DNA of 64,000 bases from Eutypella sp. D-1. Taxonomy: Eukaryota > Ascomycota > Sordariomycetes > Xylariales > Diatrypaceae. Within the stretch, counting starts at the first letter, position 1. Every line of letters begins with the position of its first letter. The stretch covers positions 3,720,001-3,784,000 of the forward strand of contig JAJTTP010000001.1 of the NCBI GenBank assembly GCA_023313575.1. Direction: 5' to 3'. Positions 11,611 through 22,939 of this stretch are shown in pieces. A model generated the notes under the pieces. The model worked only from the letters and a program-made list of their open reading frames with translations, searched no databases and had not been told where the DNA came from. Both the position numbers and the translations under genes were made by a program.

Positions 11611-12493
11611 GCGGGGAGTAGGAGCTGATTATCATATAGACAATTTAAAGAGCGTGTCGGGGTAAGAGTTAACTGCGATTATATCATGTGCGATTGGAAC
11701 TCACCTGTGAATCCTTAGGGGTCAGAAACCCGCACGTTATTGATTAGGCCAATAAGCCCCTCAATATTATTACACGCTTCATTCCAGCCGCGTCCAGGTC
11801 AGAAAATGCGCAGTCTCGATTGGCTGGGACCCGCGAGGGGAAAGGGAAGATGAAGCGGACGGTCGATGAAACACATAGTCGTTCTCCCGTTACGCCCTTT
11901 CGACCTTTAATGGGCCAAATATTGAGCCTCTAGAAGTGGAAGTCCCCTGTTCCTTCTTCCCGCCGTATTGCCTACACCCCGCGTAAATCTTTTCTGTTGA
12001 GATGGAGGGTTGCACTTACCAATATCCCCTGAGCATCACATCGCAAAGGGCACAGGCCTCGCCGACGTGAAGGATTCTCGGCTTCGGCTACCTATATGGA
12101 CCCGGACCGGTTAATGAGAGGTACGTGAGGTACACTAAGGACGATGGCAGAACTTTGAAAATTCCAGTTCCTTTCGAACTCCACGATGGGAACCTTATAG
12201 AACACCGCCGCTCTCTGTTTGTTCTGTGCCAGATTTTCGCCGGCTTCGTAGAGTGAATCGTGATGAAGGATATAGGAACACGAGTTAGTTAGCGAAATAG
12301 GGTCCAAATCACTTTATATTTTATCCGCTTGAGGTCTTTCCAGAATCTATCCGTCCGGCCCCGCCGTGCTCTTCTATCCCTGGGCTGCCTGCGCCCCTCA
12401 AGTAACCAAGACCCCGTTCTACACCTATCCACTTTCTAGCCTCAGCTATACCCAGCCCCCTCTACCCCTCTTCGAATTGCCTTCGGTCTCGTC
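11611..12493. other. Spacer
   Basis: No gene is supported. A 71-codon open frame at 12092-12307 on the minus strand has no recognisable features. The stretch holds the 3' flanks of two convergent genes. Confidence 0.5.
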
Positions 12494-13183
12494 TCAGTTG
12501 TAGATGTCTTCGCCGTTGAACAGCCCGTCGGCGGCCGCCGGCCTCGCCTCTCGCGGGCTGGGGGACACTTGCTCTCGCCTCTTTTCGTATGTGATATCGT
12601 TGAGCATGGATAGATATCCTAAGGCAGCAGTTGCGATCATCTGCAGGCTGCAGCTTCCTTCAGAACCTTGAGGAGAGGGTAGTTCAATCCCTGGATCGAA
12701 GCGGGTGGTTGTTCGAGAGGTGGTAGAGGTGCCTGTCGATGGACAGGAGGGTGCCTCTATGAGATCCGCGATCGTGACTGCCCTCGCTGGTTGCACTGGG
12801 GTCTGCGGTGGCGTGGAAGGTGGAATCGGAGTGCTTGCCATGTGTGGTAGGTCCTTCCTACCTCTATCGACGAGGCTGCAAGTCGCCGCCACCTTCCTTT
12901 TCACACATTTAAAGCAGGGAAGGCCCGGGCCCTGGGCTACACACTTATTGTGACCCATGCGGCATGTATGACAGCTACGGATCCTCGTAGTGGTGGGCTT
13001 GGTGATGCCTCGAGGTCTGCGGTTGGCTGGCATCTTCGGTGTAGTTTTCTGTGAAGTTGCCTTTAGTGGAGTTCGAGGCAATATCTGGGGAAGTGGCTTC
13101 CGCTTGGGTGGATTGATGATTCGATCTGGGGTAGGAGTGATGGGAGGAGTTGTAAATGCTTTACCGGCTTCGAGGTTAGCCAT
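12494..13183 (-). CDS. Small Zn(II)2Cys6 zinc-cluster protein
   Basis: A single exon of 229 residues. The first ATG (13181-13183, context ATAATGG) is chosen because the open frame upstream has only a TTG. A proline/threonine/lysine-rich N-terminal half leads into a perfect binuclear zinc cluster in the order C-x2-C-x6-C-x8-C-x2-C-x8-C (CHTC..C..CFKC..C), followed by a Pro/Ser/Thr-rich tail and a short hydrophobic patch (ALGYLSMLNDI). Zinc-cluster proteins bind CGG triplets as transcription factors. This one is far shorter than usual and lacks the fungal-specific middle homology domain, so it may be a minimal regulator or an accessory protein. The cluster is about mid-protein rather than at the N-terminus. 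Its target is unknown. Confidence 0.75.
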   Translation of the reverse strand: MANLEAGKAFTTPPITPTPDRIINPPKRKPLPQILPRTPLKATSQKTTPKMPANRRPRGITKPTTTRIRSCHTCRMGHNKCVAQGPGLPCFKCVKRKVAATCSLVDRGRKDLPHMASTPIPPSTPPQTPVQPARAVTIADLIEAPSCPSTGTSTTSRTTTRFDPGIELPSPQGSEGSCSLQMIATAALGYLSMLNDITYEKRREQVSPSPREARPAAADGLFNGEDIYN

Positions 13184-15696
13184 TATGAACAGAAGTCGCA
13201 ACTGCCCGTCAATAAGGAGCAAAAATTTGCAGTCGACAAATGTAGCAGGAACGATTAGGGCGGGGTCGTATGTGAACTGGTAGGTACGATGGCCCGAGCT
13301 TATGAAAAGTAGAAGGTGCGAATTAATCGTCAGAATCCGGATAACCGTGATTGACCTGGTTACTACGCCTTATTGATCGGAGGACGATCCGGCACCATTC
13401 CGGCTATCCTAGTTTTCCTGGATATGTTGAGTCTGTGTAGGGTAATATGGTTTTCTTGATAGCATGGTGTGAAAGGCAGGTTTTAATCTTGCCTATGTGT
13501 ATTCCCCCTCTGGGTTTGATTATAGTGTATAGCATCAAACCACAAAGCTTCTGCACACACTGCAATAATGTTGGCCTTGCAGGCACTGCTGTGATTCAAC
13601 CCATGTTTGATATCTAAGGAGATATTATCAGGTTCTTTGACCAACATAGAGTACGTCTCTGCAAGCCCCTGAATGCCCCTTAGTAAACAACATAGCCGTT
13701 TACATCCAAAGTACATTGTATGTGTAGCTCCTTGCGAAAGATGAAAGCCAGACCTCCTGTTTTTATTCTTTCCATGGATTTCTACTAATGTATGAGACTG
13801 TATTCACTTTAGAAGCCTTTGGTCATAGATGTGCTGAAGCCAAAGCCAAGATGCACTAATCTTAGGAATCAACCATAAGGCTCATAATTCCAGCAGAGAC
13901 GCTATTGAGTTTAGAGATAACTATACGAAGGCGTCGTATAGGAATAGTTTGGGGATTTAACAATACGATAATAATTTTTATCTTGCTGACTGCACTATTA
14001 AATAGCAAGTCTGCCAAGGGTCTTATTGCTCGGCAACGTATACAAGACAGTGGTTTTCCACTGTCAGAGGGATGAAAAGGTCCTTTGATTAGTAGTATGA
14101 TTGTGGTAGTATATGTCACAATAGAGGGTAGGAAGAAATATATACGCCTTAGGTTCTCTAAGTCTGGGTATTAGTAGAAACCTTGCTTGTGCCCCTCGAT
14201 GCTGAGCAAGCCGGCAAGCATGTGGGACCCAATAGAAGAATACCCTTCTACATCTCAAGGTGGTTTACAATAAATATGTCTAAGCTTAGAGTCAGTACAT
14301 GGCTTGATAGATTGTTCATGGGATGATGTGCAGATACTCAAGTAATGCCATGGAAGCGTAAGGCTACGAAAGTGTATGACTGGGTAACAGAGGTATAAGT
14401 TTGTGATAGATTGTAGGAGATATCTGAGAGCTGAACAATGCAATCCGTCCCATTCAACAAAGCGCCATACTTGGGCTTGCTGATGGTAATCATCAGGATC
14501 CTAATACTGTTAGACTAGCTTTAGTAGTTGCAGCACTGAACGGACGTGATTGCATTGCTCATCTCTAGACCACTGAAAACCATGCCTGATAGAGCCTTGG
14601 AGTTTATCGCCTCATCATATGAGTTTGACCCGCGATATAAGGATTTCATGACACCTTCTAAGACTCTGTGGATACGTGGGTTTCGTTTGGCATGCTCAAC
14701 AGGTTCTTTTTCTAGAACATCTAGAAGTACACAGAAGAAGTCTTGGAAAAGGGGGGACAAAAAGGAGTTGCTTGATTAGTGCGAAGAAGTACTTAGGTAC
14801 TTCACACAAAAGCGACCTGCTGAACCAGGCAAGCGGTCAGACCGCAAGCCCCACATAAGAGGGCGGCAGAATCGGGGCTAGCCCACCTGCCCACCAGCCA
14901 GCGCCGCCCTTAAGAAAAAAATCGCGTCGCAAAAAGTTTCTACGTTTCTCTTTTTCCTCTTTTTTTTTTCTTTGTGCGGCTGGCATAGACACAACCTTCC
15001 CCGGTTGCTTGGATTAGAAACTCTTTTTTGAGGAAAACCCCGTAAATCCCACAGCGTCAGTCTTGCCACAGATGAGATCAAAATTGCAGGCCGGCGATGT
15101 CTTGCCCCCATCTTCTATGTACCCTCTCGGGGGTTGCGGGTGGTGTGATTCCCGATATATGCGTCGCCTGGCGCGGGAGTCGTGGCTCGAATGCTGGACA
15201 TTTATTTTTTTATTACTTAGAATCGACTTGCGTGCATGCCTGGCCTAGTCCATGTGTTCTCGCGCGTTTTTGATGTATGGGATGGGTTCTAGATTCATCT
15301 CAAACCCCAGAGGCCGAGTTAGATGCATGCTTCGTGATAGCGATGATCTGATATATATAATATACCTTTGCGTGATGAACTTGCACGAGAATACTATGCT
15401 TAATTGGTAGTCCTGATTCCGTACCGTATTTAGCATAGATGAAGTAGAGCAGGCTGAATATACATCGGAAGACACAATATGGATTTGCAGCTCATCCCAA
15501 CAGTGCCTGCCCGAGAAACTGAATTCTACGTTTGTCTATCAAGTATATATGCCCCAAATGTGCGGCCCAGCATCGTGCAGCTCCATTTCTTGCTCTTGGC
15601 CATTTCTCATAACATCGTGACTCCGGAAACCTTAATTTCCAGCTCCGGGGAGGAGGGGCCGGGGTGAGAGAACGCGTAATTGTGGTCTATATTACC
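13184..15696. other. 2.5-kb AT-rich spacer, possibly decayed sequence
   Basis: Many short overlapping frames occur on both strands between about 13400 and 14800, interrupted by frequent stops. I tried to piece them into a transposase, reverse transcriptase or integrase and could not. A polypyrimidine stretch is at about 14945-14975. The AT-richness and frequent stops suggest old decayed DNA, but no family can be named. Confidence 0.4.
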
Positions 15697-16953
15697 TTAC
15701 TCTCCCGGCTCGTCCCCAATCTTCTCTAGCTTGCCCATCTCCCGCTTCTCGCCAGACTCTCCGATAAACCGAACGCGGTCGAGACGGACCTTCTCGCTGT
15801 CGCCGTCGCCATCCACGACGAAGAGCACCACGCTCGTGACGTTCTGGAAGCGCACGAACCGCAAGCCGACGCTAGCCGTACCGTTCGAATTCCAGTCGCT
15901 CTCCGCGATCTCGATCTCTTGAGTAGGCTGGATGTCCTCGGCCTCATCAAAGCCTAGGTTGTGCGGTCGGTTCGTGTAGAGCTTGATTGTCTTCGGTCTC
16001 ATCGGCAGCTCGTCCTCATCGGCTTCGTCATCCTCAGAGGGTGGTAGGGAGGTAATCTAGTAGCCCCAATGTCAGTGTGACGTAGGCATGTGAAGAATCG
16101 TGGATGCAACGTACCTGTAATGTATGAATTTTTACGGAAGAGTTGAACGGTGTGTAAAGCAGCAGCTGCTCATCCGTATCGCTTTCCACCCAGTCCTTCT
16201 CGGTGCTCGTGCTCTTTCCCTTCTCGAGGGCGCTGGGCTTATCCTTGCTGAACAGCGTCCGAACGGAGAAGTTACTGTCGGCATTCAGCAGCTCCAGGCC
16301 CCGGACATCGACGGTGTCGGTTATGTCGGTGTAGCCTTTGGGGAGATCAGCACCCTTCCAGGCTATACCGCCGCTGCTGGAGCCGCTCTCGCCAGCATTT
16401 TCGATGTTGGCGGTAAGGCTATCTACGGCTTGCTGTAGCTCTACGGTGTTGGCGCCCTTGACCTTCTCGACTACGACGCCTTTGTGGAATATTATAAAGG
16501 TGGGGAGGGCGGAGACGGCATATTCAGCGGCAACAGGCTTGCAACCCTCAGCTTCGACGTCGATCTTGACGAAGGTGGCGATGTTCGGTCGGGATAAGGA
16601 TTGGGAGAGCTTTGCGAAGAATGGCGCGATTTGCTTGCATGGCTGGCACCAATCGGCGTAGACTATAAAAAAACTGTTAGCGGCTGCTTGCAGGAAGTGA
16701 AGATGTGATACGGAAAAAGAAAAGAAAAGGAAAAAGATTGGAAACGCGTCGGTCCGTCATCGCGTCGCATGCTAGGCAAACCGCGGCAGGCGGCGGGCGG
16801 CGGCGGGCGGCGGGAAGATGGCGGGGTATAACCAATCCCATCCATGATTGAAGGAGGATGCAAGGTAAACTCACAGTCTGCGACAACTACGCGTGAACTC
16901 TTCAACAGAGCATTGAACTGTTCTGCTGATTTAATCTCCACGGTCTTAGACAT
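15697..16953 (-). CDS. Thioredoxin-like protein with C-terminal PITH domain (TXNL1-like)
   Basis: Exons 16953-16875, 16662-16115 and 16056-15697 give 328 residues. The N-terminal thioredoxin fold (about 1-105) opens MSKTVEIKSAEQFNALL and carries the redox site WCQPC at residues 31-35, with Gln where most thioredoxins have Gly, followed by the cis-proline region SALPTFIIFHKG. A serine/glycine linker leads to the PITH domain (about 175-328), with KGYTDITDTVDVRGLELLN, RPKTIKLYTNRPHNLGFDE and NVTSVVLFV. In animals and yeasts this two-domain protein associates with the 26S proteasome through PITH and acts as a cytosolic disulfide reductase; that role is by family only. Intron 1 (about 210 nt) contains a GGCGGGCGGC repeat. 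Confidence 0.9.
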
Positions 16954-18775
16954 GATGATGATGGTTGCTGAAATGTGGTGGTGATTTGAAAGGTACTGAG
17001 AGCGTTGGCAGTGGGGAAGGGGACTTTGGAGTCGGCGGGGTGCATGTATATATCAAAAGAAAAGAAAAAGAGTTGAAGGCCACCTGGGATGCTTGAGGAA
17101 TACACCGCGGCTATTTTCTTCTGTTACTCCCGAATGTTAAGGTTACTTCAAGATACCTAGTATTTGGATGTAATAGGAAGAGATCTCACCTAATAAGAAG
17201 GTTAAGGCGCCTACAAAGTTCAGCTGCCAGGCACCAGACCAGAATGCTATGACAATATCAGCCCCGAGTACGAAGTAACGTTCAGAAGCTGGTAGATAAT
17301 GTTAGGTTAGGTACAATTGGAATCTACCCAATCCCAACCTAGCATGCCATTGCCTGTCTGCCCCTCACCAATAATCTGCTATGTCAATATTCCCGCATTA
17401 ACCATCACCTCTCAAGAATGATATCACAATATGTAATAAGGCATTTAATGTATCTAACCAGTAGTTGGACTTGTTTTCAGTTATTACTACCGTCTGCCTA
17501 CCTGCATATAGACTTACACAGGCCCCATTCATGTGCATAGGTAGGTCGATCCACGGAGTTCATGGAATATGTTTAATGTCGTTGTACCCGACATTGACGA
17601 CTCTAGTACTAAGTAGAATCCAGATATCTGCCAACTTTCCCCTCATTGATGCCAGATAGGCAACATCCGGGGTCTAGACGCCACCGTTACTAGCAATGAG
17701 AACCTATCTTCCAATTCGGGCACCGCGCATATCTGTTAGGCCAAGGTGACTCTTCTCTGGCAGATGGTCAAGAACGTCACTATCGGGCATGAACACCTGA
17801 CACTACGCCGGCAGGTAGACCATATAGGTATCACCGTGGGGACTTCCTATATGCTACTACAGTGTGCTACTACATGGTATGTCGGGGTCCTCTACGCTGC
17901 GTACACATTGAGGCCATGGATGGGCATCGTCGTATTCTGCCTGCACTGCACCTCGGCGGAGAGCCACACCTTGGTAATACATAGCTCACCTTGTTGCAAC
18001 ACAAGAACATGAAAAATCTCGAGAGAGCCAACCACGTCGTCCCCTCCGGGGGGACGAGTTGCGTGCGCGGACTTGCAGCCGGACTAGTCAGGTACCTACA
18101 TACATATCTGCTTTAATGGGGCCCCGGTGGGTCTCTGCCATATACAGGGCTTGCAACAGGGCCGGGTAACATCGAGGTGACTTGTCCGTCCATTGACTCC
18201 GACGCTGTGCCTATGCGTAGATCGCAACTCCCAATCATCCGATTCGAACGTTATGGGCATGAGCATGAGAGAGGGGTCGATCCAGGAAAGTAGTGACTAC
18301 GAATGTGTGGGATGTCTACTGAGAGAGACTCTACCCCTGAACCTGGTGCAAGGGGACTGAAGGAGGGGTGGAGGTTGCGTTACTACTGCGTTGTTCAAGG
18401 AAACCCTGAACGCCAAACCGAGTCCAGATGAGGCACAAGTCCAAGGCGTATAGGAAGGGAATAAGTAATCATTCTATTTGACCGTCCATTGCTCATCAAC
18501 CGCTATCCGTGACCCATTGCCTGCCTGCCCTCCCGTGTGTGACCAGAAACTCCTTGCATATAATTCGTAACTACCGTGAAAAAACTTTGAACAACACAAG
18601 CCTATCTGGTCCTAGTCAGCCCCAGGGTTTCGCCCCAGAAATCTCGTGACCGGCACCGCGGTTCTTCCAAGAATAACCACGTCCTGGGCAACGTAGCGCA
18701 GAATGTGTGCGAGAGTTCTGTGACGAGGCCCCTGTGAAGGCCGCCCTTTTGACAAAGAACCCGCAAGCCCCTAGA
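16954..18775. other. 1.8-kb spacer
   Basis: No gene is recognisable. Small frames at 17465-17659 and 17746-18012 lack motifs. The left end is the promoter of the thioredoxin/PITH gene and the right end the 3' flank of the J-domain gene. Confidence 0.5.
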
Positions 18776-19738
18776 CTAGACGCCCATAGCGTGGCTAAAG
18801 ACGCGGGAGGCGAGCTGGGCGAGCAGGCGGGAGCGGTCGTCGAGGGGCAACTCCTGGAAAACGGCATAGACGCTCTTGCCGCGGGCGTCGCGGACGGCAC
18901 CGAGGCGGTTGCCGGCCACGGCGCCGGCAACGAGGCCCGGGACGTTGGCGACGATGAAGCCCATGACGCCGCCGCTGGCTGCGCCCAGGATGCTCCAGAA
19001 CTTGGACGTCGGCCGGTTCGTCCCCTGCTCCGCCATGCCCTCCTCGCGCAGCATCTCCTCGAACACGTCCCCGAACTGCTCGTCCTGCGCCTCTTGCCGT
19101 CGGTTCTGCTGGTTCTGCTGCTGATTTTGTTGCGACTGTTGTTGCTGTTGTTGTTGCTGCTGGTTTGTGAAGAAATTCCACGCCCAGCTGTAGAAGTTGT
19201 TGGCCCCCTGCTGACCTTGCGGCGGCACCGTCTCGTCCGCGTCCATGTCCTCAAACGGGTCCGTGTATCCGGACGCGTTATTCGTCTTGGCCCGCCCACC
19301 GCCGTACATCCGCCTCTGCGCGTCGTAGTCCCGGCGCCTGGAGGGGTCCGACAGCGTGTAGTAGGCATCATTTACCAGCTGAAAAAGTTTGGTTCGCCGG
19401 GGACGGTCTGGAGAGTCTGCCGGGACCCGATCAGGGTGCGTTTTGAGTGCCGCACTGTATACATGTTAGCATGTATGCTTGACATATACTGCTTTGCGTT
19501 TTCGCGTATGATAGGGGACGCTCAGGCACTGTTGGCGGGCAGGGTGACGAACCGTTTGTAGGCATTTCGAATCTGGACGGTGGTGGCCGTCTCGGACACT
19601 TCGAGGATCGCATCTATAACGATGAAAGAGTTGTTAGTGGGGTGGAGGGGAGGTAATTCCGCCTCTTACTGCTGCTGCTGCTGTAACTGCTTCCGTCGCT
19701 GACTTACAGTAGTTAGGTGGTGCTCCGAAAGCCGACAT
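18776..19738 (-). CDS. J-domain (DnaJ/Hsp40 type III) protein with glutamine-rich tract
   Basis: Exons 19738-19708, 19613-19553 and 19454-18776 give 256 residues. The J domain sits at the extreme N-terminus (about 9-75): NYYAILEVSETATT, helix II QIRNAYKRAALK, the HPD motif at 37-39, and KLFQLVNDAYYTLSDPSRRRDYD. It therefore should recruit and stimulate an Hsp70. A glutamine/asparagine-rich stretch (about 130-150) with a run of nine Gln follows, and then a glycine/alanine-rich, weakly hydrophobic segment (GVMGFIVANVPGLVAGAVAG). No zinc-finger or type I/II C-terminal domain is present. The long frame on the opposite strand over this gene is a shadow. The cellular site is not clear: the hydrophobic patch may contact a membrane. 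Confidence 0.88.
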
Positions 19739-21246
19739 TCTGAGGAGCTATCTATGTTTATGTATGGGTGGTGGGTATATGATTTAGGGGTGGAGGGACT
19801 CCGAGGGAGTAGATGAACGGATATTAGAACGGGGTAATACGGTATTAGAATTGTGTTATCTAGGAGGTTTGGCATTCATAAATGAAGACAAGGCGGCCAT
19901 AGTTATACAGGCAACTGGGCTATCTCGACAACTAGGCCTGCCTTAACTTTATGACTTGTACATTCATATGATAGGCGAGCTAGCCCATAAGAATAACCTG
20001 TGATGGCGTATCAGACTGGCATGGAAGGGTCCATTGTGGGCCAAAACCATGCGCGTCATAGGTGTGGCTCAGAAAAACCCGGTACAACGACAATCAAGCC
20101 ACCGTGGCTTTTCAACTCCGAAACAACCTTAGAACGCCCGAACGCCTGGGCCTGCAGCTGTGAACCTAAAATTTGCCATCTGGTATCGGCTCTCCGATGT
20201 GGTGGGTCAAACATCGCTCAATCGCTCTAGGAATTCCGGTCGTGGCCTCGAACTTCTACGACTTTCCCAATCTGTTCAAGCGCAATACTTGAAAAAGGAC
20301 TAGCGCCATCTACACGGACCCTGACCTGGGCTGACAGGCCAGACAAGCAAGACAGCCTGACTTTGATAATTACTAGGTTGGTGGGCAAGTGGGTCAAGGG
20401 GGTGGCAGGATGGTTCGTTCGTACTACGAAGTACAGCTAACTATTACTATTAACTACTACCAGACTACTACTACCAGACTACTACTACGAATACGCCAAG
20501 CTGCGTGCATGGGTGATCATTCAGGGATTGAAAAAGCCCAGCCACTCGAATTGTCGGTGAGAGGGTCTCGAGGGAGTGGAGGCAGGGCCCTGGAAAAGCC
20601 CCAGGAACGATGGTCCCTCCTCTCGATATTCTCCCCCCATCCTGCAGTTTGTGCAGATAGATCATACAGATTGCAGAATTAGATCCTTACGCGGACAGAC
20701 AGGACCAGAACAGAGAAATCTTGGAAGAAGCTTGCGCTTGCACTGCAAAGCGCTGCACCTCATTCCGCATCGGGCCCAGAATCCGTCCGTTCGTCGTTCT
20801 CGCCCCGGCACTTAAAAGTTATTTTTCTCGATCCAATCGTAGTAAGGTCTTACGACCAAAAAAAGAAATTAAGGCAGGGAAAAAAAAAAACAAAAGTCCT
20901 TTTTAACTACTACCTCAATTTCCATAGGCCAAGGGACGCTTCCGTTCTTCTTTCCATATAAATTCATAAATCCAGGTCTTATCGTCTGTGTTTCCTCTGG
21001 GGCGCATTCGGCGATCATTCAGTCTTCATTCGTCGCATCCGTAGAACTTATTATTATCTTATTCGTCGCGAGATCCACGATCTTCTCGCAAAGGGAAATA
21101 TCCACAACGAAAAAGACGCACGCACCACAGAGAGACACCCCCCTTCCCTCCCTCTCTCCACCTTAGTACGGGTCATTGTTACCCGCAAAGGAGCATTAAC
21201 ACACGCGCACACCGACAGAAAAAAAAAAGCAACAACCGTAGACGCC
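19739..21246. other. Spacer with ACT/CTA triplet repeat and promoter of the next gene
   Basis: A CTACTACTACCAGA-type tandem microsatellite lies at about 20440-20492. Poly-A/pyrimidine tracts and a TATA-like TATAAATTCATAAA near 20956 precede the gene at 21247. No coding region is supported; the frame at 20389-20682 is low-complexity. Confidence 0.5.
20440..20492 (+). repeat. CTA/ACT trinucleotide microsatellite
   Basis: The unit ACTACTACCAG is repeated with small variations (AACTACTACCAGACTACTAC..). This is simple-sequence DNA in the spacer. Confidence 0.8.
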
Positions 21247-22370
21247 ATGGGCATGTTCGACTGGGACGGCGGGTCCGTGGTGTCGTCGTCGTCGCGGCAG
21301 CACAAGCGGCGCAAGGCGTCGGGCGGCGGTACCAGCAGCAAGCACTCGGGGGACCGGTCGCGCAGCCGGTCGCGGTCGCGGCACCGCAAGGCCTCGGGCG
21401 GCGGGGGGCTCGAGAACTTCCTGACCGGCGGCTCCCATTACAAGAAGCACAACTCGTCCCGGTCCTCCGGACTCGGTGGTCTGGGCGAGGGCAGTAACTA
21501 CCGCAAGCACGGCTCGTCCCGGGGCTCGTTCTTCGGGCTCGGCGGTAACGCCAGCTCCAGAAGCTTCTTTGGTCTGGGTAAGTCTTTTATTTCGTCGTTT
21601 CTGTTTATTTATCCTTGTCCCTCCTCTTCCTGCTCTCTTCTCTCTCCCGCTCAACTTCACTCGCCCCCTGCATATATCCAACCGAGCAATTTTGAACCGC
21701 AACCCCTAAAAGAGAGAAGAGAGAAAGGAGAAGAGGAGAAGAAAGAGAAAAAAAAGAAAGAAAAATGGATGAACTAGACAAGGCCACCGAGGACCTCATC
21801 GACGAGCTGGCGCTAATGGCGACACTGGTGCTAGGGCGGGCGACGAACTCTTCGTCCTCCTCCTTCTACAAGCGGTCGCCGCGGAGCAACTTCCTGGCCA
21901 AGGCGTACCGGAAGCTGCGGCGGCTGCTGCGGGACCTCGTGTACTGGGCGAAGCGGCACCCGGTCAAGGTGTTCCTGCTGGTCGTGATGCCGCTGATCAC
22001 GGGCGGCGCCCTCACCGCCCTGCTCGCCCGCTTCGGCCTCCGCCTGCCCCCCGCCGTCGAGCGCATGCTCGGCATCGCCGCCCGCACCGCCGGCGGCGGC
22101 GGCTCCGCGGGCCTCGTCACCGAGGCCGTCCGCATGGTCTCCGGTGGCGGCGGCAGCAGCGGCCACTCTACCGTCTCCGTCGAGCGCGGCCGCGACGGCG
22201 GCATGAGATGGGAGAGGCGCCGCGAGGACGGGTACTTCGGCGGTTCCAGCGGAGGATACGGCGGCTACAGCTCCCGCAGCTCCGACTACGATTACAGTCG
22301 TCGTGGCGGCGGCAGTAGCCGCAGCGAGGGCGGCGGATTCATGGGTTCCGTGTCGCGGTTCTTCTCCTAA
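21247..22370 (+). CDS. Glycine/serine/arginine-rich single-pass membrane protein, unknown function
   Basis: Two exons, 21247-21577 and 21835-22370, give 288 residues; the 257-nt intron contains long pyrimidine and purine tracts. The N-terminal 110 residues are low complexity, with an SRSRSRSRHRK run and repeated SFFGLGG/NYRKHGSSR units. The conserved core is YKRSPRSNFLAKAYRKLRRL followed by a basic helix (RHPVKVF) and one membrane segment, FLLVVMPLITGGALTALLARF, with LRLPPAVERMLG after it. The tail is glycine/serine/tyrosine rich. Similar proteins occur widely in filamentous ascomycetes without assigned role. The charged, repetitive N-terminus is probably cytosolic by the positive-inside rule. 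The acceptor was chosen because only it keeps frame into the conserved core. Confidence 0.75.
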
Positions 22371-22939
22371 TGGGTTTGCTTCACTTGGAACGAATGATGG
22401 ATTGATTCATTGATTGATGGGAACAACGAGATGCGATGAGGGATATGCGATGAAAAAGCCGGCCTAGTTGGCCTGGATTTTATTATGGTCTGAATGATGG
22501 GCTTCACGCTTTGGGTTTACGAGATGGGAATATGAAGGGGGCGTTTTGGGGGGTGGTAGACATCACGTCCGAATTTTTTTCTTTCTCTTTTTTTCTCTTT
22601 CTTCCATTCATAACTGTCTCAACCCCCCGCCCGATAGAGTTTTGGTTGCGAAGGGCACACATATCCGCCATTCATGTCGTCCATGTCTCATGAGCTAGGA
22701 TAGATACCCATTTAAAATTGCTTGTCGCGCGGCTGGAAAGTAGATAGCTAGAATTTGGGGGGTTTACAGTTCTAAACGAGATAGAATCGTTGTATGATTA
22801 TGATAATGATACGTTTACGCAGACATCACAGGTCGAGGCTAACATAATAGTGGTGGGGGGAAATGTGTATTGAAAGAAATGATCCAACAAGTCTATATGT
22901 ATGAGAACACCCGTTACATGCTTTTGCGAACTCCGTCCC
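22371..22939. other. Convergent 3' spacer
   Basis: This is the shared 3' flank of two converging genes, with AT-rich polyadenylation-like sequence and pyrimidine runs (about 22575-22610). No gene is seen. Confidence 0.5.

Noticed and set aside
13400..14800. Possible transposon or retroelement
   Set aside because: No DDE, RT, integrase or repeat ends could be recognised in either strand.
18707..19561. 284-codon open frame on the plus strand
   Set aside because: It lies opposite the J-domain gene, is Arg/Leu/Val-biased low complexity from GC-rich codons, and has no domain.
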